A DNA stretch of 64,000 bases from Microbacterium hydrocarbonoxydans (GCF_000956475.1 NZ_JYJB01000003.1:1-64000); one strand, 5' to 3'. Counted from the first letter of the stretch, positions 1 through 8,752 are shown. The notes: a model not told the origin generated them from the letters alone. Numbers and translations: made by a program.

Positions 1-5
1 CGGAT

Positions 6-34
6 TTGGGGGAAGGATGCGGGTGGGGTAGAGT
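6..34 (+). promoter_or_regulatory. Putative promoter of the rplJ-rplL operon
   Basis: A -35-like TTGGGG (6-11) lies 17 bases before TAGAGT (29-34), which fits the TANNNT -10 form seen repeatedly in this window. Transcription would begin near position 41, leaving an untranslated leader of about 185 bases before rplJ. The assignment rests on motif and spacing alone; the sequence left of the window is unseen. Confidence 0.45.
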
Positions 35-40
35 TGGTGC

Positions 41-200
41 AACCGAAGACCGCTGGTCATCGTCGTGCGCGCAGGTGCATGGTGATCGAAGCTCTGCTCA
101 GCAGGGGCCCGCGCAGGACACGAACTTTCCAAAGCTCCGTGCGCTTGCGCCGGAGCTTTTCTGTTGCCCGCGGTCGAGGCGGCGCTTCACCTCCGTGAGG
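41..200 (+). ncRNA. Ribosomal protein L10 leader (autoregulatory mRNA structure)
   Basis: The long leader ahead of rplJ contains a strong hairpin at about 134-160, with AAGCTCCG pairing to CGGAGCTT and followed by TTT. In many bacteria the L10(L12)4 complex binds such a leader to repress translation or transcription of rplJL. Position, length and the terminator-like hairpin support the call. I could not fold it or match it to a covariance model, so the boundaries are approximate. Confidence 0.55.
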
Positions 201-226
201 CGCCTCGTACACACCAAGGAGTGACC

Positions 227-715
227 ATGGCGCAGAAGGATGCATCGGTTGCCGAGCTCACGAAGTCATTCGAGAACTCGTCCGCCGTTCTGCTGACCGA
301 GTACCGCGGTCTGACGGTTGCCCAGCTCAAGGAGCTGCGCAACAGCATCCGTCAGGACGCTGAGTACGCCGTGGTGAAGAACACGCTGACCAAGATCGCC
401 GCCAACAAGGCAGGCATCACCGCGCTGGACGACGACCTCAAGGGTCCGTCGGCCGTCGCGTTCGTGCACGGTGACTTCGTCGCCACTGCCAAGGCTCTTC
501 GTGACTTCGCCAAGGCCAACCCGCTTCTCGTGATCAAGTCCGGCATCTTCGAGGGCAACGCCCTCTCTGCCGACGAGGTCAACAAGTACGCCGCGCTCGA
601 GAGCCGTGAGGTTCTGCTGGCGAAGGCTGCGGGCATGATGAAGGCGACGATGGGCAAGGCTGCCGCCACCATCGATGCTCTTCGCGAAAAGCTGGAGACC
701 GCAGAGGCCGCGTAA
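227..715 (+). CDS. rplJ: 50S ribosomal protein L10
   Basis: A 162-residue protein beginning [18 protein letters not shown], the normal length and N-terminus of actinobacterial L10. L10 anchors the L7/L12 dimers to 23S rRNA to form the ribosomal stalk, which recruits translation GTPases. ATG 227 was chosen over the upstream in-frame ATG at 164 because AAGGAG (216-221) sits just before it and the upstream stretch has no L10 similarity. The C-terminal helix ([19 protein letters not shown]) is where L7/L12 dimers bind. It is followed 49 bases later by rplL and is probably regulated through the L10 leader. Confidence 0.97.
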   Translation: MAQKDASVAELTKSFENSSAVLLTEYRGLTVAQLKELRNSIRQDAEYAVVKNTLTKIAANKAGITALDDDLKGPSAVAFVHGDFVATAKALRDFAKANPLLVIKSGIFEGNALSADEVNKYAALESREVLLAKAAGMMKATMGKAAATIDALREKLETAEAA

Positions 716-764
716 GCGACCAGCGTTCTCGTTCTACACAAACCATCTATCTAGGAGATAAATC

Positions 765-1148
765 ATGGCGAAGCTCACCACCGAAGAGCTGCTCGAGCAG
801 TTCGCTGGCCTGACCCTCATCGAGCTCAACGACTTCGTGAAGGCGTTCGAGGAGAAGTTCGAGGTCACCGCTGCTGCCCCCGTCGCCGTCGCCGGTGCCG
901 CTGGTGGCGCAGGCGCTGCCGAGGCCGAGGAGGAGAAGGACTCGTTCGACGTCGTTCTCGAGGCTGCTGGCGACAAGAAGATCCAGGTCATCAAGGTCGT
1001 CCGCGAGCTCACCTCGCTCGGCCTGGGCGAGGCCAAGGGTGTCGTCGACGGCGCTCCCAAGGCTGTCCTGGAGGGCGCCAACAAGGAGACCGCCGAGAAG
1101 GCCAAGGCTGCTCTCGAGGAGGCTGGCGCGACGGTTACCCTCAAGTAA
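765..1148 (+). CDS. rplL: 50S ribosomal protein L7/L12
   Basis: A 127-residue acidic protein with the classic three parts: N-terminal dimerisation helix (about 1-35), Ala/Gly/Val-rich flexible hinge (36-55) and globular C-terminal domain (58-127, containing [20 protein letters not shown]), which contacts elongation factors. The ribosome-binding site AGGAGATA lies at 752-759. It is the second gene of the rplJL operon and ends at a strong terminator. Confidence 0.98.
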   Translation: MAKLTTEELLEQFAGLTLIELNDFVKAFEEKFEVTAAAPVAVAGAAGGAGAAEAEEEKDSFDVVLEAAGDKKIQVIKVVRELTSLGLGEAKGVVDGAPKAVLEGANKETAEKAKAALEEAGATVTLK

Positions 1149-1171
1149 TCACTGCGTCACACACGCTTCTG

Positions 1172-1203
1172 CGAAGGCCCCGGGTCACCCGGGGCCTTCG
1201 TGC
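1172..1203 (+). terminator. Terminator after rplL, possibly bidirectional
   Basis: A near-perfect hairpin (CGAAGGCCCCGGGT pairing with ACCCGGGGCCTTCG, 1172-1200) lies between rplL and the convergent LacI gene. It lacks a U-run, as is usual for high-GC actinobacteria, and may stop transcription from both sides. Confidence 0.75.
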
Positions 1204-1217
1204 GTTGCAGGGGCGTT

Positions 1218-2225
1218 TCAGGAGCGGGGTGCGGACGTCGAGTTGCGCACCACGAGAGCGGATGCCGTCAGCACCCGCTCGACGTCGGCATCCGGTCTCG
1301 CGATCTGATCCTGCAGCAGTCTTACCGCTTCGTGCCCCTGATCGCGCGGGGACTGCCTGATCGTCGTAAGACTGAACATCGCGGCGTGCTGGTGGTCGTC
1401 GATGCCGACGACGCTGAGCTCGGCGGGTACCGAGATGCCCAGTCGGCGCGCCGCGATGGTCGCACCGATCGCCGCCTCGTCGCACACGCCCACGATCGCG
1501 GTGGGGCGGCATCGCCGATCTCCGAGCAGCTCCACGGCGGCGTCATAGCCGCCGGGCATGGTCGGATCGGCCTCGATGAGACGAGCGGATGCAGCCAGAT
1601 CCGCCGCCCGCAGCGCTTCGAGGTAGCCCTCGACGCGGCGGGCGTCGCCGAAGCTCACACCGGTCGCATCCGCACCGCCTCCGATGAAGGCGATGTCGAC
1701 GTGGCCGAGGTCGATGAGATGCTCCGTGGCGATGCGCGCGGCGGCCACGTCGTCGATCGAGACCGAGCTAGACCCCTCGCTGTACGGTCCGACGCTCACG
1801 AGCGGGCGTTCCGACTGCTGCAGGCGCTCCAGCTCGTGAGCGCTCGGCTGGATGCCGACGGCGATGATGCCGTCGAATCGCCGTCGGGGGAGCACGGTGT
1901 CGAAGAGCCGTTCCCTGGTCGTCGTACCCTCGCGGATGCCGTAGAGCGCGAGCTCGTAGTCGAGGTCGAACAGCGCCTCCTGGATCCCGGCCAGGAGCTC
2001 GGCGAAGAACCAGCGGTCGACGGCGGGCATGATCACGCCGACTGTCTGCGTGCGACCGGTGGCGAGGCTGGTGGCAGAGGAGTGCGCGACGTAGAGCAGC
2101 TCAGCCGCCGCATCCGTCACCCGCTGCCGCGTCTCATCCGAGACATAGCCGTTGCCGCTGAGCGCGCGGCTCGCGGTCGCCTTCGACACGCCGGCGCGTG
2201 CCGCGACGTCCGCGATCGTGCTCAT
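1218..2225 (-). CDS. LacI-family transcriptional repressor
   Basis: A 335-residue protein starting MSTIADVAARAGVSKATASRALSG, the canonical LacI DNA-binding helix-turn-helix with hinge helix, followed by a periplasmic-binding-like effector domain (from about residue 60). ATG 2225 was chosen because the HTH begins there and GAGGAGGA precedes it; an in-frame upstream extension encodes no known domain. It is divergent from a sugar ABC operon, and three palindromes lie between them, including GGGAGCGCTCCC, the core of the CebR/CelR-type operator. It probably represses the neighbouring operon until its sugar appears. The effector cannot be read from sequence; an alpha- or beta-glucoside is plausible. 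Confidence 0.92.
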   Translation of the reverse strand: MSTIADVAARAGVSKATASRALSGNGYVSDETRQRVTDAAAELLYVAHSSATSLATGRTQTVGVIMPAVDRWFFAELLAGIQEALFDLDYELALYGIREGTTTRERLFDTVLPRRRFDGIIAVGIQPSAHELERLQQSERPLVSVGPYSEGSSSVSIDDVAAARIATEHLIDLGHVDIAFIGGGADATGVSFGDARRVEGYLEALRAADLAASARLIEADPTMPGGYDAAVELLGDRRCRPTAIVGVCDEAAIGATIAARRLGISVPAELSVVGIDDHQHAAMFSLTTIRQSPRDQGHEAVRLLQDQIARPDADVERVLTASALVVRNSTSAPRS

Positions 2226-2288
2226 CCGGTCCTCCTCGACCTTCGGCGACTGTGCCGATCGACATCGTAGTGCGCGCGGGTTCAGAAG

Positions 2289-2325
2289 GGAACCGGTTCC
2301 ATGTGAACAGTGCGGGAGCGCTCCC
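2289..2325. promoter_or_regulatory. Two LacI-type operator palindromes
   Basis: Perfect 12-base palindromes GGAACCGGTTCC (2289-2300) and GGGAGCGCTCCC (2314-2325) lie 64-100 bases upstream of the LacI-family gene. Both carry the central CG typical of LacI-family sites; the second matches the core of the cellobiose-repressor operator known in Streptomyces and Thermobifida. They probably mediate autoregulation and/or cooperative repression of the ABC operon. Confidence 0.65.
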
Positions 2326-2377
2326 ATCCAGGACCTTCGGAAGTGGAAAGAGGATGCGAACTTGTGACACTGAGGCA

Positions 2378-2424
2378 TTGTGCCGGGAGCGGGGCCGCGG
2401 GTAGGTTGGCCTGGAATCGGTTCC
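2378..2424 (+). promoter_or_regulatory. Promoter and operator of the sugar ABC operon
   Basis: TTGTGC (2378-2383) and TAGGTT (2402-2407) are separated by 18 bases, predicting a start near 2414. A third operator-like near-palindrome, GGAATCGGTTCC (2413-2424), covers that point exactly and differs by one base from the perfect palindrome at 2289. This geometry fits steric repression by the adjacent LacI protein. Confidence 0.5.
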
Positions 2425-2484
2425 CGATCGCGTCGCTGAGGGGCGCCGAGACATGGGGACAGTTACTCGAAGAGGAGGAACCAC

Positions 2485-3804
2485 ATGGGTCTGTCACAGC
2501 GTTCACGGCGGCTGGTGCCGCTCGCATTCCTTGGGGTCGCGGGTGTCGCGCTGGCCGGATGTGGAGCACCGGGCGCGCCCGGCGGAGGGGGCGGAGACGG
2601 AGGTGGCGACTCGAACACCGTCACCATCTACGGAACGATCGTCGACGACGAGGCCAAGCTCCTCCAGCAGTCCTGGAAGGACTGGGCCGAGGAGAACGAC
2701 ATCACTATCAAGTACGAGGGCAGCCAGGACTTCGAGACGCAGCTCGGCACCCGCGCACAGGGTGGCAACCCGCCCGACATCGCGATCTTCCCGCAGCCGG
2801 GTCTGCTCGCCGACTTCGCGAGCCGCGACTACCTGAAGCCTGCTCCCGCGGCCGTCGAGGCGAACGCCAAGGAGTACTGGACCGAGGACTGGGTGAAGTA
2901 CGGCACCGTCGGCGACACCTTCTACGGCGCGCCCCTGATGGCGAACGTCAAGGGGTGGATCTGGTATTCGCCGGCGAAGTTCAAGGAGTGGGGCGTCGAG
3001 GTTCCGACCACGCTCGACGAACTGAACACGCTCACCGCGACCATCCAGTCGAAGACCGGCACCGCGCCGTGGTGCGCCGGGTTCGAATCCGGCACCGCCA
3101 CGGGCTGGCCCGGCACCGACTGGATCGAGGACTACGTGCTGCGCACCTCGGGCACCGAGGTCTACGACAACTGGGTCGCCGGCGACGTGCCGTTCACCGA
3201 CCCGGCCATCAAGGGCGCGTTCGACTCCGTCGGCGAGATCCTGCTGAACCCGAGCTACGTCAACGCCGGATTCGGCGACGTGCGCTCGATCAACTCGACC
3301 GCCTTCGGCGATGTCGCCCCGAAGGTCGCGAGCGGCGAATGCGCGCTGACGCACCAGGCGTCGTTCCTGTCGGGCTTCTACCCTGAGGGCACGAACATCG
3401 CCGAGGACGGCGACGTCTGGGCGTTCATGCTTCCGGGCAAGACCGCCGATGAGACGACCGTCACCGGTGGTGGAGAGATCGTCGGCGCCTTCAGCGACTC
3501 GGAAGCCACGCAGAAGGTGCTCGAGTATCTGTCGAGCCCCGAGTGGGCGAACAGCCGCGTCAGCCTCGGCGGCGTGACGAGCGCCAACAACGGCCTCGAC
3601 CCGGAGAACGCGAAGGACCCGATCCTGCAGGAGACCATCAAGATCCTTCAGGACCCGGACACCACGTTCCGTTTCGACGGCAGTGACCTGATGCCCGGTG
3701 CGGTGGGTGCAGGCACCTTCTGGAAGGGCATGGTCGACTGGGTCAACGGCGCGTCGACGGATGACGTGCTCACTCAGATCCAGACCGGCTGGCCCTCCAG
3801 CTGA
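2485..3804 (+). CDS. Sugar ABC transporter substrate-binding lipoprotein (AglE-like)
   Basis: A 439-residue extracellular solute-binding protein (family 1) with a lipoprotein signal: basic N-terminus, hydrophobic stretch and lipobox LAGC with Cys26 as the lipidated residue, followed by a Gly-rich tether. It would capture an oligosaccharide, probably an alpha-glucoside, and deliver it to the two permeases downstream. AGGAGGAA just before ATG 2485 fixes the start. A strong hairpin directly after the gene probably lowers downstream expression, matching the need for excess binding protein. The AglE-like label follows from the AglF/AglG character of the permeases; the ligand is inferred. Confidence 0.88.
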   Translation: MGLSQRSRRLVPLAFLGVAGVALAGCGAPGAPGGGGGDGGGDSNTVTIYGTIVDDEAKLLQQSWKDWAEENDITIKYEGSQDFETQLGTRAQGGNPPDIAIFPQPGLLADFASRDYLKPAPAAVEANAKEYWTEDWVKYGTVGDTFYGAPLMANVKGWIWYSPAKFKEWGVEVPTTLDELNTLTATIQSKTGTAPWCAGFESGTATGWPGTDWIEDYVLRTSGTEVYDNWVAGDVPFTDPAIKGAFDSVGEILLNPSYVNAGFGDVRSINSTAFGDVAPKVASGECALTHQASFLSGFYPEGTNIAEDGDVWAFMLPGKTADETTVTGGGEIVGAFSDSEATQKVLEYLSSPEWANSRVSLGGVTSANNGLDPENAKDPILQETIKILQDPDTTFRFDGSDLMPGAVGAGTFWKGMVDWVNGASTDDVLTQIQTGWPSS

Positions 3805-3812
3805 TCGAATGA

Positions 3813-3845
3813 AGAGGGCCGCCCCGCGGGGCGGCCCTCTTTCTT
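3813..3845 (+). terminator. Attenuating hairpin between binding-protein and permease genes
   Basis: A perfect stem AGAGGGCCGCCCC/GGGGCGGCCCTCT (3813-3840) is followed by TTCTTCC. It probably terminates part of the transcription so the binding protein exceeds the membrane subunits, a common design in sugar ABC operons. Confidence 0.75.
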
Positions 3846-3915
3846 CCTCCACTTCAGCGGGTCGCGCAACGTCGCGCCGACCCGCTTCTCCGCACCGCGT
3901 CTCGAAGGGGAATCC

Positions 3916-5055
3916 GTGACCGCGCAATTGTTCTTCAAATGGATCGGCTCGCTACCGCCGATCCTCCAGGCCGTGGCCGTCGTCATCGCATTCGCGGTGG
4001 TCGTGGCAGTCATCCTGCTCCTCGTGGACGTCGCTCCGCGCAAGGGAGCCCTGTACACCGGCATCCGCCTTGCGATGTGCCTGCTCATCCCGCTCGCCGT
4101 GATGTGGTTCTTCCAGTCCTACTACTGGGCCATGGGCGTGGCAGTCCTCGTCGGGGCGCTGTTCTTCTTCCTGGATTACAGGTCCCGCGACGGCGCGGGG
4201 TACCTCATCCAGCTCGTCGCCTTCATGGCCCCTGCCATGCTGCTGCTGCTCGTCGGCCTGATCCTCCCGTCGATCCAGACCATGTACTCCTCGTTCTGGA
4301 ACTCGACCGGCAAGGAGTTCGTGGGCTTCACCAACTACATCTGGATCTTCACGCAGTCCGACGGCATCACCTCGGTCGTCAACTCGATCATCTGGGTGCT
4401 GCTCGTGCCGCTCGTCTCGACCCTGGTCGGTCTCGCCTACGCGGTGTTCATCGACAAGACCAGAGGCGAGAAGATCTACAAGGTCCTGGTGTTCATGCCC
4501 ATGGCGATCTCGTTCGTCGGCGCCGGCATCATCTGGCGCTTCATGTACGAGTACCGCGGCGGCGACTTCAAGCAGATCGGTCTGCTCAACCAGATCCTGG
4601 TCTGGTTCGGCGGCACGCCGCAGCAGTGGCTGCTGAACGAGCCGTGGAACAACCTGTTCCTGATCGTCGTGCTGATCTGGGTGCAGACGGGCTTCGCGAT
4701 GGTCGTGCTCTCGGCATCCATCAAGGGCGTCCCGGCCGAACTCCTCGAGGCTGCAGAGCTCGACGGAGCGAACGCCTGGGAGAGGTTCTGGTCGGTGACG
4801 GTCCCGTCGATCCGGCCCGCGCTCATCGTCGTGCTCACGACGATCTCGATCGCCTCGCTGAAGGTGTTCGACATCGTGCGCACCATGACCGCCGGAAACT
4901 ACGGCACCAGCGTGCTCGCGAACGAGATGTACACGCAGTTCTCCAAGTTCGAGGCGGGGCGGAGCGCCGCACTGTCGGTGATCCTGTTCATCCTCGTGCT
5001 GCCGATCGTCATCTACAACGCCCGGCAGATCAAGAAGCAGCGGGAGATCCGATGA
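3916..5055 (+). CDS. Sugar ABC transporter permease (AglF-like)
   Basis: A 379-residue inner-membrane permease of the MalF/binding-protein-dependent transport family. It has extra N-terminal membrane segments (about residues 10-110) before the core six-helix domain, as in AglF-type alpha-glucoside permeases. The cytoplasmic EAA loop that contacts the ATPase reads ELLEAAELDGANAWERFWSV. GTG 3916 follows GAAGGGG at 3904-3910. The stop overlaps the start of the partner permease. No ATPase gene is present, so a shared MsiK/MsmK-like ATPase encoded elsewhere is expected. Confidence 0.9.
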   Translation: MTAQLFFKWIGSLPPILQAVAVVIAFAVVVAVILLLVDVAPRKGALYTGIRLAMCLLIPLAVMWFFQSYYWAMGVAVLVGALFFFLDYRSRDGAGYLIQLVAFMAPAMLLLLVGLILPSIQTMYSSFWNSTGKEFVGFTNYIWIFTQSDGITSVVNSIIWVLLVPLVSTLVGLAYAVFIDKTRGEKIYKVLVFMPMAISFVGAGIIWRFMYEYRGGDFKQIGLLNQILVWFGGTPQQWLLNEPWNNLFLIVVLIWVQTGFAMVVLSASIKGVPAELLEAAELDGANAWERFWSVTVPSIRPALIVVLTTISIASLKVFDIVRTMTAGNYGTSVLANEMYTQFSKFEAGRSAALSVILFILVLPIVIYNARQIKKQREIR

Positions 5056-6011
5056 TGGCCACAGTGACCACCGATTCGCAGAGCACCCGGGCGATCACGA
5101 CCGGCGGCCGTCTCGAGGCTTCGGCCGGACGTGCCCGCAAGCGGCTGTCCCGCCCCTGGGCGTCGATCGCGTCGATCATCATCGCCGTGCTGTGGACGAT
5201 CCCGACGCTCGGGCTGTTCATCTCCTCGTTCCGTCCGAGGGATCAGATCTCCTCGAGCGGCTGGTGGGAGTTCTTCGTGAACCCTCAGGTGACGCTCGAC
5301 AACTACGCCGAGGTGCTCAAGTCCGGCACCACACAGCTCACGATCATCGAGTCGTTCGTGAACTCGATCGCCATCACGATCCCGGCGACCCTGATCCCGT
5401 TGATGATCGCGTCGATGGCGGCATACGCCTTCGCGTGGATCGACTTCAAGGGGCGCAACGCGCTGTTCATCTTCGTGTTCGCGCTGCAGATCGTGCCGAT
5501 CCAGATGGCGCTGGTGCCGCTGCTCAGCTCGTTCTCGCGCGGAATCAACCTGTTCGGCCTGCAGATCACCCTCCCGCTCGGCGCCTCGCAGGGATACGCG
5601 CAGGTGTGGATCGCGCACTCGATGTTCGCGCTGCCGCTGGCGATCTATCTGCTGCACAACTTCATGTCGGAGATCCCCGGCGAGATCATCGAGGCCGCAC
5701 GGGTCGACGGCGCATCTCGCGGGCAGATCTTCTTCCGCGTGGTGCTGCCGCTGACGATGCCGGCGATCGCGTCGGTCGCGATCTTCCAGTTCCTCTGGGT
5801 CTGGAACGACCTGCTCGTGGCCCTCGTCTTCGCCGACGGGGCGGCCGCGCCCATCACGAAGCTGCTGGCCGAGATCACCGGCACGCGAGGGAACGACTGG
5901 TACCTGCTCACCGCCGGCGCCTTCGTGTCGATCATCATTCCGCTGATCGTGTTCTTCTCGCTGCAGCGGTACTTCGTGCGCGGTCTGCTCGCCGGGTCGA
6001 CGAAGGGGTGA
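5052..6011 (+). CDS. Sugar ABC transporter permease (AglG-like)
   Basis: A 319-residue six-helix permease and partner of the preceding AglF-like subunit. The EAA loop reads EIIEAARVDGASRGQIFFRV. The start shares ATGA with the upstream stop (5052-5055), implying translational coupling; ATG 5055 is an equally possible start. It ends the three-gene uptake operon and is followed by a REP-like repeat. No sugar hydrolase is linked, although a GH65 phosphorylase and a beta-phosphoglucomutase-like enzyme lie about 18 kb away. Confidence 0.9.
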   Translation: MMATVTTDSQSTRAITTGGRLEASAGRARKRLSRPWASIASIIIAVLWTIPTLGLFISSFRPRDQISSSGWWEFFVNPQVTLDNYAEVLKSGTTQLTIIESFVNSIAITIPATLIPLMIASMAAYAFAWIDFKGRNALFIFVFALQIVPIQMALVPLLSSFSRGINLFGLQITLPLGASQGYAQVWIAHSMFALPLAIYLLHNFMSEIPGEIIEAARVDGASRGQIFFRVVLPLTMPAIASVAIFQFLWVWNDLLVALVFADGAAAPITKLLAEITGTRGNDWYLLTAGAFVSIIIPLIVFFSLQRYFVRGLLAGSTKG

Positions 6012-6033
6012 CCCTTCGACAGGCTCAGGGACC
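6012..6033. repeat. REP-like dispersed repeat, copy 1
   Basis: CCCTTCGACAGGCTCAGGG (6012-6030) then ACC. The same core recurs at 12238-12255 and, inverted, at 16990-17058 and 56103-56124. Each copy is intergenic and carries a short inverted pair able to form a small hairpin. Confidence 0.7.
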
Positions 6034-6085
6034 CACGGAGTAACCGTGGAGCTCGGGTGGCGGGCGCGGACGTAGTCTGAAAGAC

Positions 6086-7243
6086 ATGTCCGATCACGCA
6101 TTCGCCACCCGAGCCATCCACGCCGGTCAAGCGCCAGACCCCACGACGGGTTCGATCATTCCGCCGATCCACCAGGCCTCCACACACGTCCAGGACGGCA
6201 TCGGCGGCTTCCGCAACGGCTTCGAGTACAACCGCGGCGGCAACCCGACCAGGTCGTCGCTCGAGACGCAGCTCGCCGCTCTCGAGGGCGCCGAGAACGC
6301 GCTCTCGTTCGCCTCGGGTCTTGCCGCCGAAGACGCGCTGTTGCGCAGCATCCTGAAGCCGGGGGATCACGTCGTGATCGGCAACGACGCGTACGGCGGC
6401 ACCTACCGTCTGCTCGCCAAGGTGTTCGCGCCATGGGGCGTCGAGACCACGACGGTGGAGATGTCGGATGCCGGCGCGCTCCGCGCGGCGATCCGGCCGG
6501 AGACGAAGATCGTCTGGGTCGAGACTCCGAGCAACCCGCTGCTGAAGATCGTCGACATCGCGGCCATCGCCGAGATCGCCCGTGCTGCAGGCGCCGTGCT
6601 CGTCGTCGACAACACGTTCGCTTCCCCCGCGCAGCAGCAGCCGCTGGCGCTGGGCGCCGATCTCGTCGTGCACTCGACGACGAAGTACCTCGGCGGTCAC
6701 TCCGATGTGCTCGGGGGCGCCGTGGTGTTCGGCGACGACCGCTTCTACGAGCAGGTCAAGTTCCAGCAGTTCGCGGTGGGCGCCGTATCGGCGCCCATGG
6801 ACGCGTGGCTCACCACGCGCGGCATCAAGACCCTCGCGGTGCGGGTGCGCCAGCACTCCGACAACGCCCAGGCGATCGCCGAATGGGCAGAGGGCCGCCC
6901 CGAGTTCGAGCGCGTCTACTACCCGGGCCTCGCCTCGCACCCCGGTCACGAGATCGCCGCACGCCAGATGAGCGGATTCGGCGGGATGCTCTCTCTGGGC
7001 CTTGCGGGAGGAGCGGATGCCGCGCGCAGCTTCGCGGAGTCGACCGAGCTGTTCCAGCTCGCCGAGTCGCTCGGGGGAGTGGAGTCTCTTATCGGCTACC
7101 CCTCGGACATGACGCACGCCTCCGTGCGCGGCACCGAGCTCGCCGTGCCCGAGAACGTCGTCCGGCTCTCGGTCGGAATCGAAGACGTCGACGACCTGAT
7201 CGCCGACCTCGAGCAGGGGCTCGCGAAGATCTCTCGCGACTGA
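6086..7243 (+). CDS. metB: Cystathionine gamma-synthase / trans-sulfuration PLP enzyme
   Basis: A 385-residue Cys/Met-metabolism PLP-dependent enzyme. The Schiff-base lysine is Lys200 in HSTTKYLGGHSDV, and the C-terminal motif SVGIEDVDDLIADLEQGL is typical. It would condense an activated homoserine with cysteine to give cystathionine in methionine synthesis; cystathionine gamma-lyase or a bifunctional enzyme is an alternative, since the families are hard to separate by eye. ATG 6086 lies six bases after TAGTCT (6073-6078) with no ribosome-binding site, indicating a leaderless message. It is monocistronic. Confidence 0.88.
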   Translation: MSDHAFATRAIHAGQAPDPTTGSIIPPIHQASTHVQDGIGGFRNGFEYNRGGNPTRSSLETQLAALEGAENALSFASGLAAEDALLRSILKPGDHVVIGNDAYGGTYRLLAKVFAPWGVETTTVEMSDAGALRAAIRPETKIVWVETPSNPLLKIVDIAAIAEIARAAGAVLVVDNTFASPAQQQPLALGADLVVHSTTKYLGGHSDVLGGAVVFGDDRFYEQVKFQQFAVGAVSAPMDAWLTTRGIKTLAVRVRQHSDNAQAIAEWAEGRPEFERVYYPGLASHPGHEIAARQMSGFGGMLSLGLAGGADAARSFAESTELFQLAESLGGVESLIGYPSDMTHASVRGTELAVPENVVRLSVGIEDVDDLIADLEQGLAKISRD

Positions 7244-7248
7244 GACCG

Positions 7249-7280
7249 CGTTTCATCTCGCTGCGCTCAGTCGACGACCG
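7249..7280. repeat. Dispersed intergenic repeat, second family, copy 1
   Basis: The motif GTTTCATCTCGCTGCGCTC followed by AGTCGACG recurs almost identically at 44566-44593 (GTTTCGTCTCGCTACGCTC...). Both copies follow directly after genes, suggesting a short mobile or structural repeat in this genome. Function unknown. Confidence 0.5.
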
Positions 7281-7312
7281 GGGCGCGATTCCGACGGCGG
7301 CTCTGCGCGCGG

Positions 7313-7347
7313 TAACATGGATCTTTGTCGATCGAATCGATTCGACA
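7313..7347 (+). promoter_or_regulatory. Promoter with operator-like palindrome before the MFS gene
   Basis: A -10 box TAACAT (7313-7318) predicts a start near 7325. Immediately downstream, 7326-7347 forms an inverted repeat with outer arms TGTCGA and TCGACA and an inner palindrome GAATCGATTC. This is where a repressor would block transcription. No regulator gene is adjacent, so the protein is unknown. Confidence 0.45.
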
Positions 7348-7374
7348 GCATCCGCTCCTCCTCGAAAGCCCTCT

Positions 7375-8733
7375 GTGTCTGACGCGCCCACGACCGACTC
7401 CCTCCCGACCGTCCCCGAACGGACCGCCACGGGCAGCATCCGCGTGCCCTCGGTGACCGGCGCGATCCGCACTCTCGGTTCGAATCCGGCGACCGCGCCG
7501 ATCATGCTGCACCCTGGCGACTCGATCTCGAACCGGCGTCGCATTCTGTACATCGTGCTGCTGGGGGCGCTTACCGCACTCGGCCCGTTCACGATCGACC
7601 TCTACCTTCCGGCATTCCCCGTGCTCGAGAAGGACTTCGACACCACCGCAGCGGCGATCCAGCTGACGCTGACCGGAACCATGATCGGCTTCGCGCTCGG
7701 TCAGCTCGTCGTCGGGCCCCTGAGCGACAAGGTCGGTCGCCGCATCCCGCTCATCGTCGTCACGGCCCTGCATGTCCTGGCCAGCACGGCCGCAGCGCTC
7801 GCGCCGTCCCTTCCGCTGCTCAGCGGAGCCCGCGTGCTCATGGGCGTCGGTGCCGCAGCCGGCGGCGTCGTGGCGATGGCGGTCGTGCGCGACCTCATCG
7901 GCGGCCGGCGACTGGTCGTGATGCTCTCGCGGCTGGCCCTCGTCTCGGGTGTCGCGCCGGTCGCGGCTCCTCTGATCGGCTCCTGGCTGCTGACGCTCAT
8001 GCCCTGGCGCGGGATCTTCGTGTTCCTCGCCGTCTACGGCGTGATCATGCTCGTCTCGACCATCGTGTTCATCCCGGAGACGCTGCCTAAGGCGCGCCGT
8101 CAGGACAGGGGCGGAGCGACCGTGCTGCAGCGGTACCGCTCGGTGTTCTCCGATCGTGTGTTCATCGGCGTGCTGATCATCGGCGGCATGACCTTCTCTG
8201 GCCTGTTTTCGTACCTGTCGGCATCGCCCTTCCTGTTCCAGCAGACACACGGCCTCGACGCCCAGCAGTACGGGCTGCTGTTCGCGGTGAACTCGCTCGG
8301 CGTGGTCACCGGCGTGCAGTTCGCCTCTCGGCTCGCGGCGCGCTTCGGTCCGCAGTGGGTCATGGCGTACTCGACGGCCGTGCTGCTGCTCGCCGGCATC
8401 GCGATCATCGTGACCGATCAGCTGGGGCTCGGGCTGTGGGGAACCGTCATCCCGCTGTTCGTGTTCATGACGGCGTGCGGATTCACATTCCCGAACGTGC
8501 AGGTGCTCGCGCTCGACCGTCACGGCAAGGCCGCGGGCACCGCGGCGTCCGTGATCGGCGCCACCAACTTCGGCGTCGCCGGCCTCATCTCGCCGGTCGT
8601 CGGCTGGATCTCGAAGGGCGCAGGCATCACCGCGACCACCATGGCGTCGGTGATGGTCGGCTGTGCTCTCATCGGACTGCTGTCGCTGTGGCTGATCGTG
8701 CGTCCGCGCACGGTGGGCATGCTGGCGCCCTGA
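7375..8733 (+). CDS. Bcr/CflA-family multidrug efflux MFS transporter
   Basis: A 452-residue protein with an about 55-residue polar N-terminal extension, then twelve predicted membrane helices of the drug:H+ antiporter-1 family. The first helix and loop (GPFTIDLYLPAFPVLEKDF) and the loop motif GPLSDKVGRRIPL are typical of Bcr/CflA exporters. GTG 7375 is used because the extension lies in the transcribed region after the predicted promoter; ATG 7504 is a possible shorter start but has no ribosome-binding site. Substrate unknown. Confidence 0.82.
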   Translation: MSDAPTTDSLPTVPERTATGSIRVPSVTGAIRTLGSNPATAPIMLHPGDSISNRRRILYIVLLGALTALGPFTIDLYLPAFPVLEKDFDTTAAAIQLTLTGTMIGFALGQLVVGPLSDKVGRRIPLIVVTALHVLASTAAALAPSLPLLSGARVLMGVGAAAGGVVAMAVVRDLIGGRRLVVMLSRLALVSGVAPVAAPLIGSWLLTLMPWRGIFVFLAVYGVIMLVSTIVFIPETLPKARRQDRGGATVLQRYRSVFSDRVFIGVLIIGGMTFSGLFSYLSASPFLFQQTHGLDAQQYGLLFAVNSLGVVTGVQFASRLAARFGPQWVMAYSTAVLLLAGIAIIVTDQLGLGLWGTVIPLFVFMTACGFTFPNVQVLALDRHGKAAGTAASVIGATNFGVAGLISPVVGWISKGAGITATTMASVMVGCALIGLLSLWLIVRPRTVGMLAP

Positions 8734-8752
8734 TCACGGGGAGAATGGAGCG

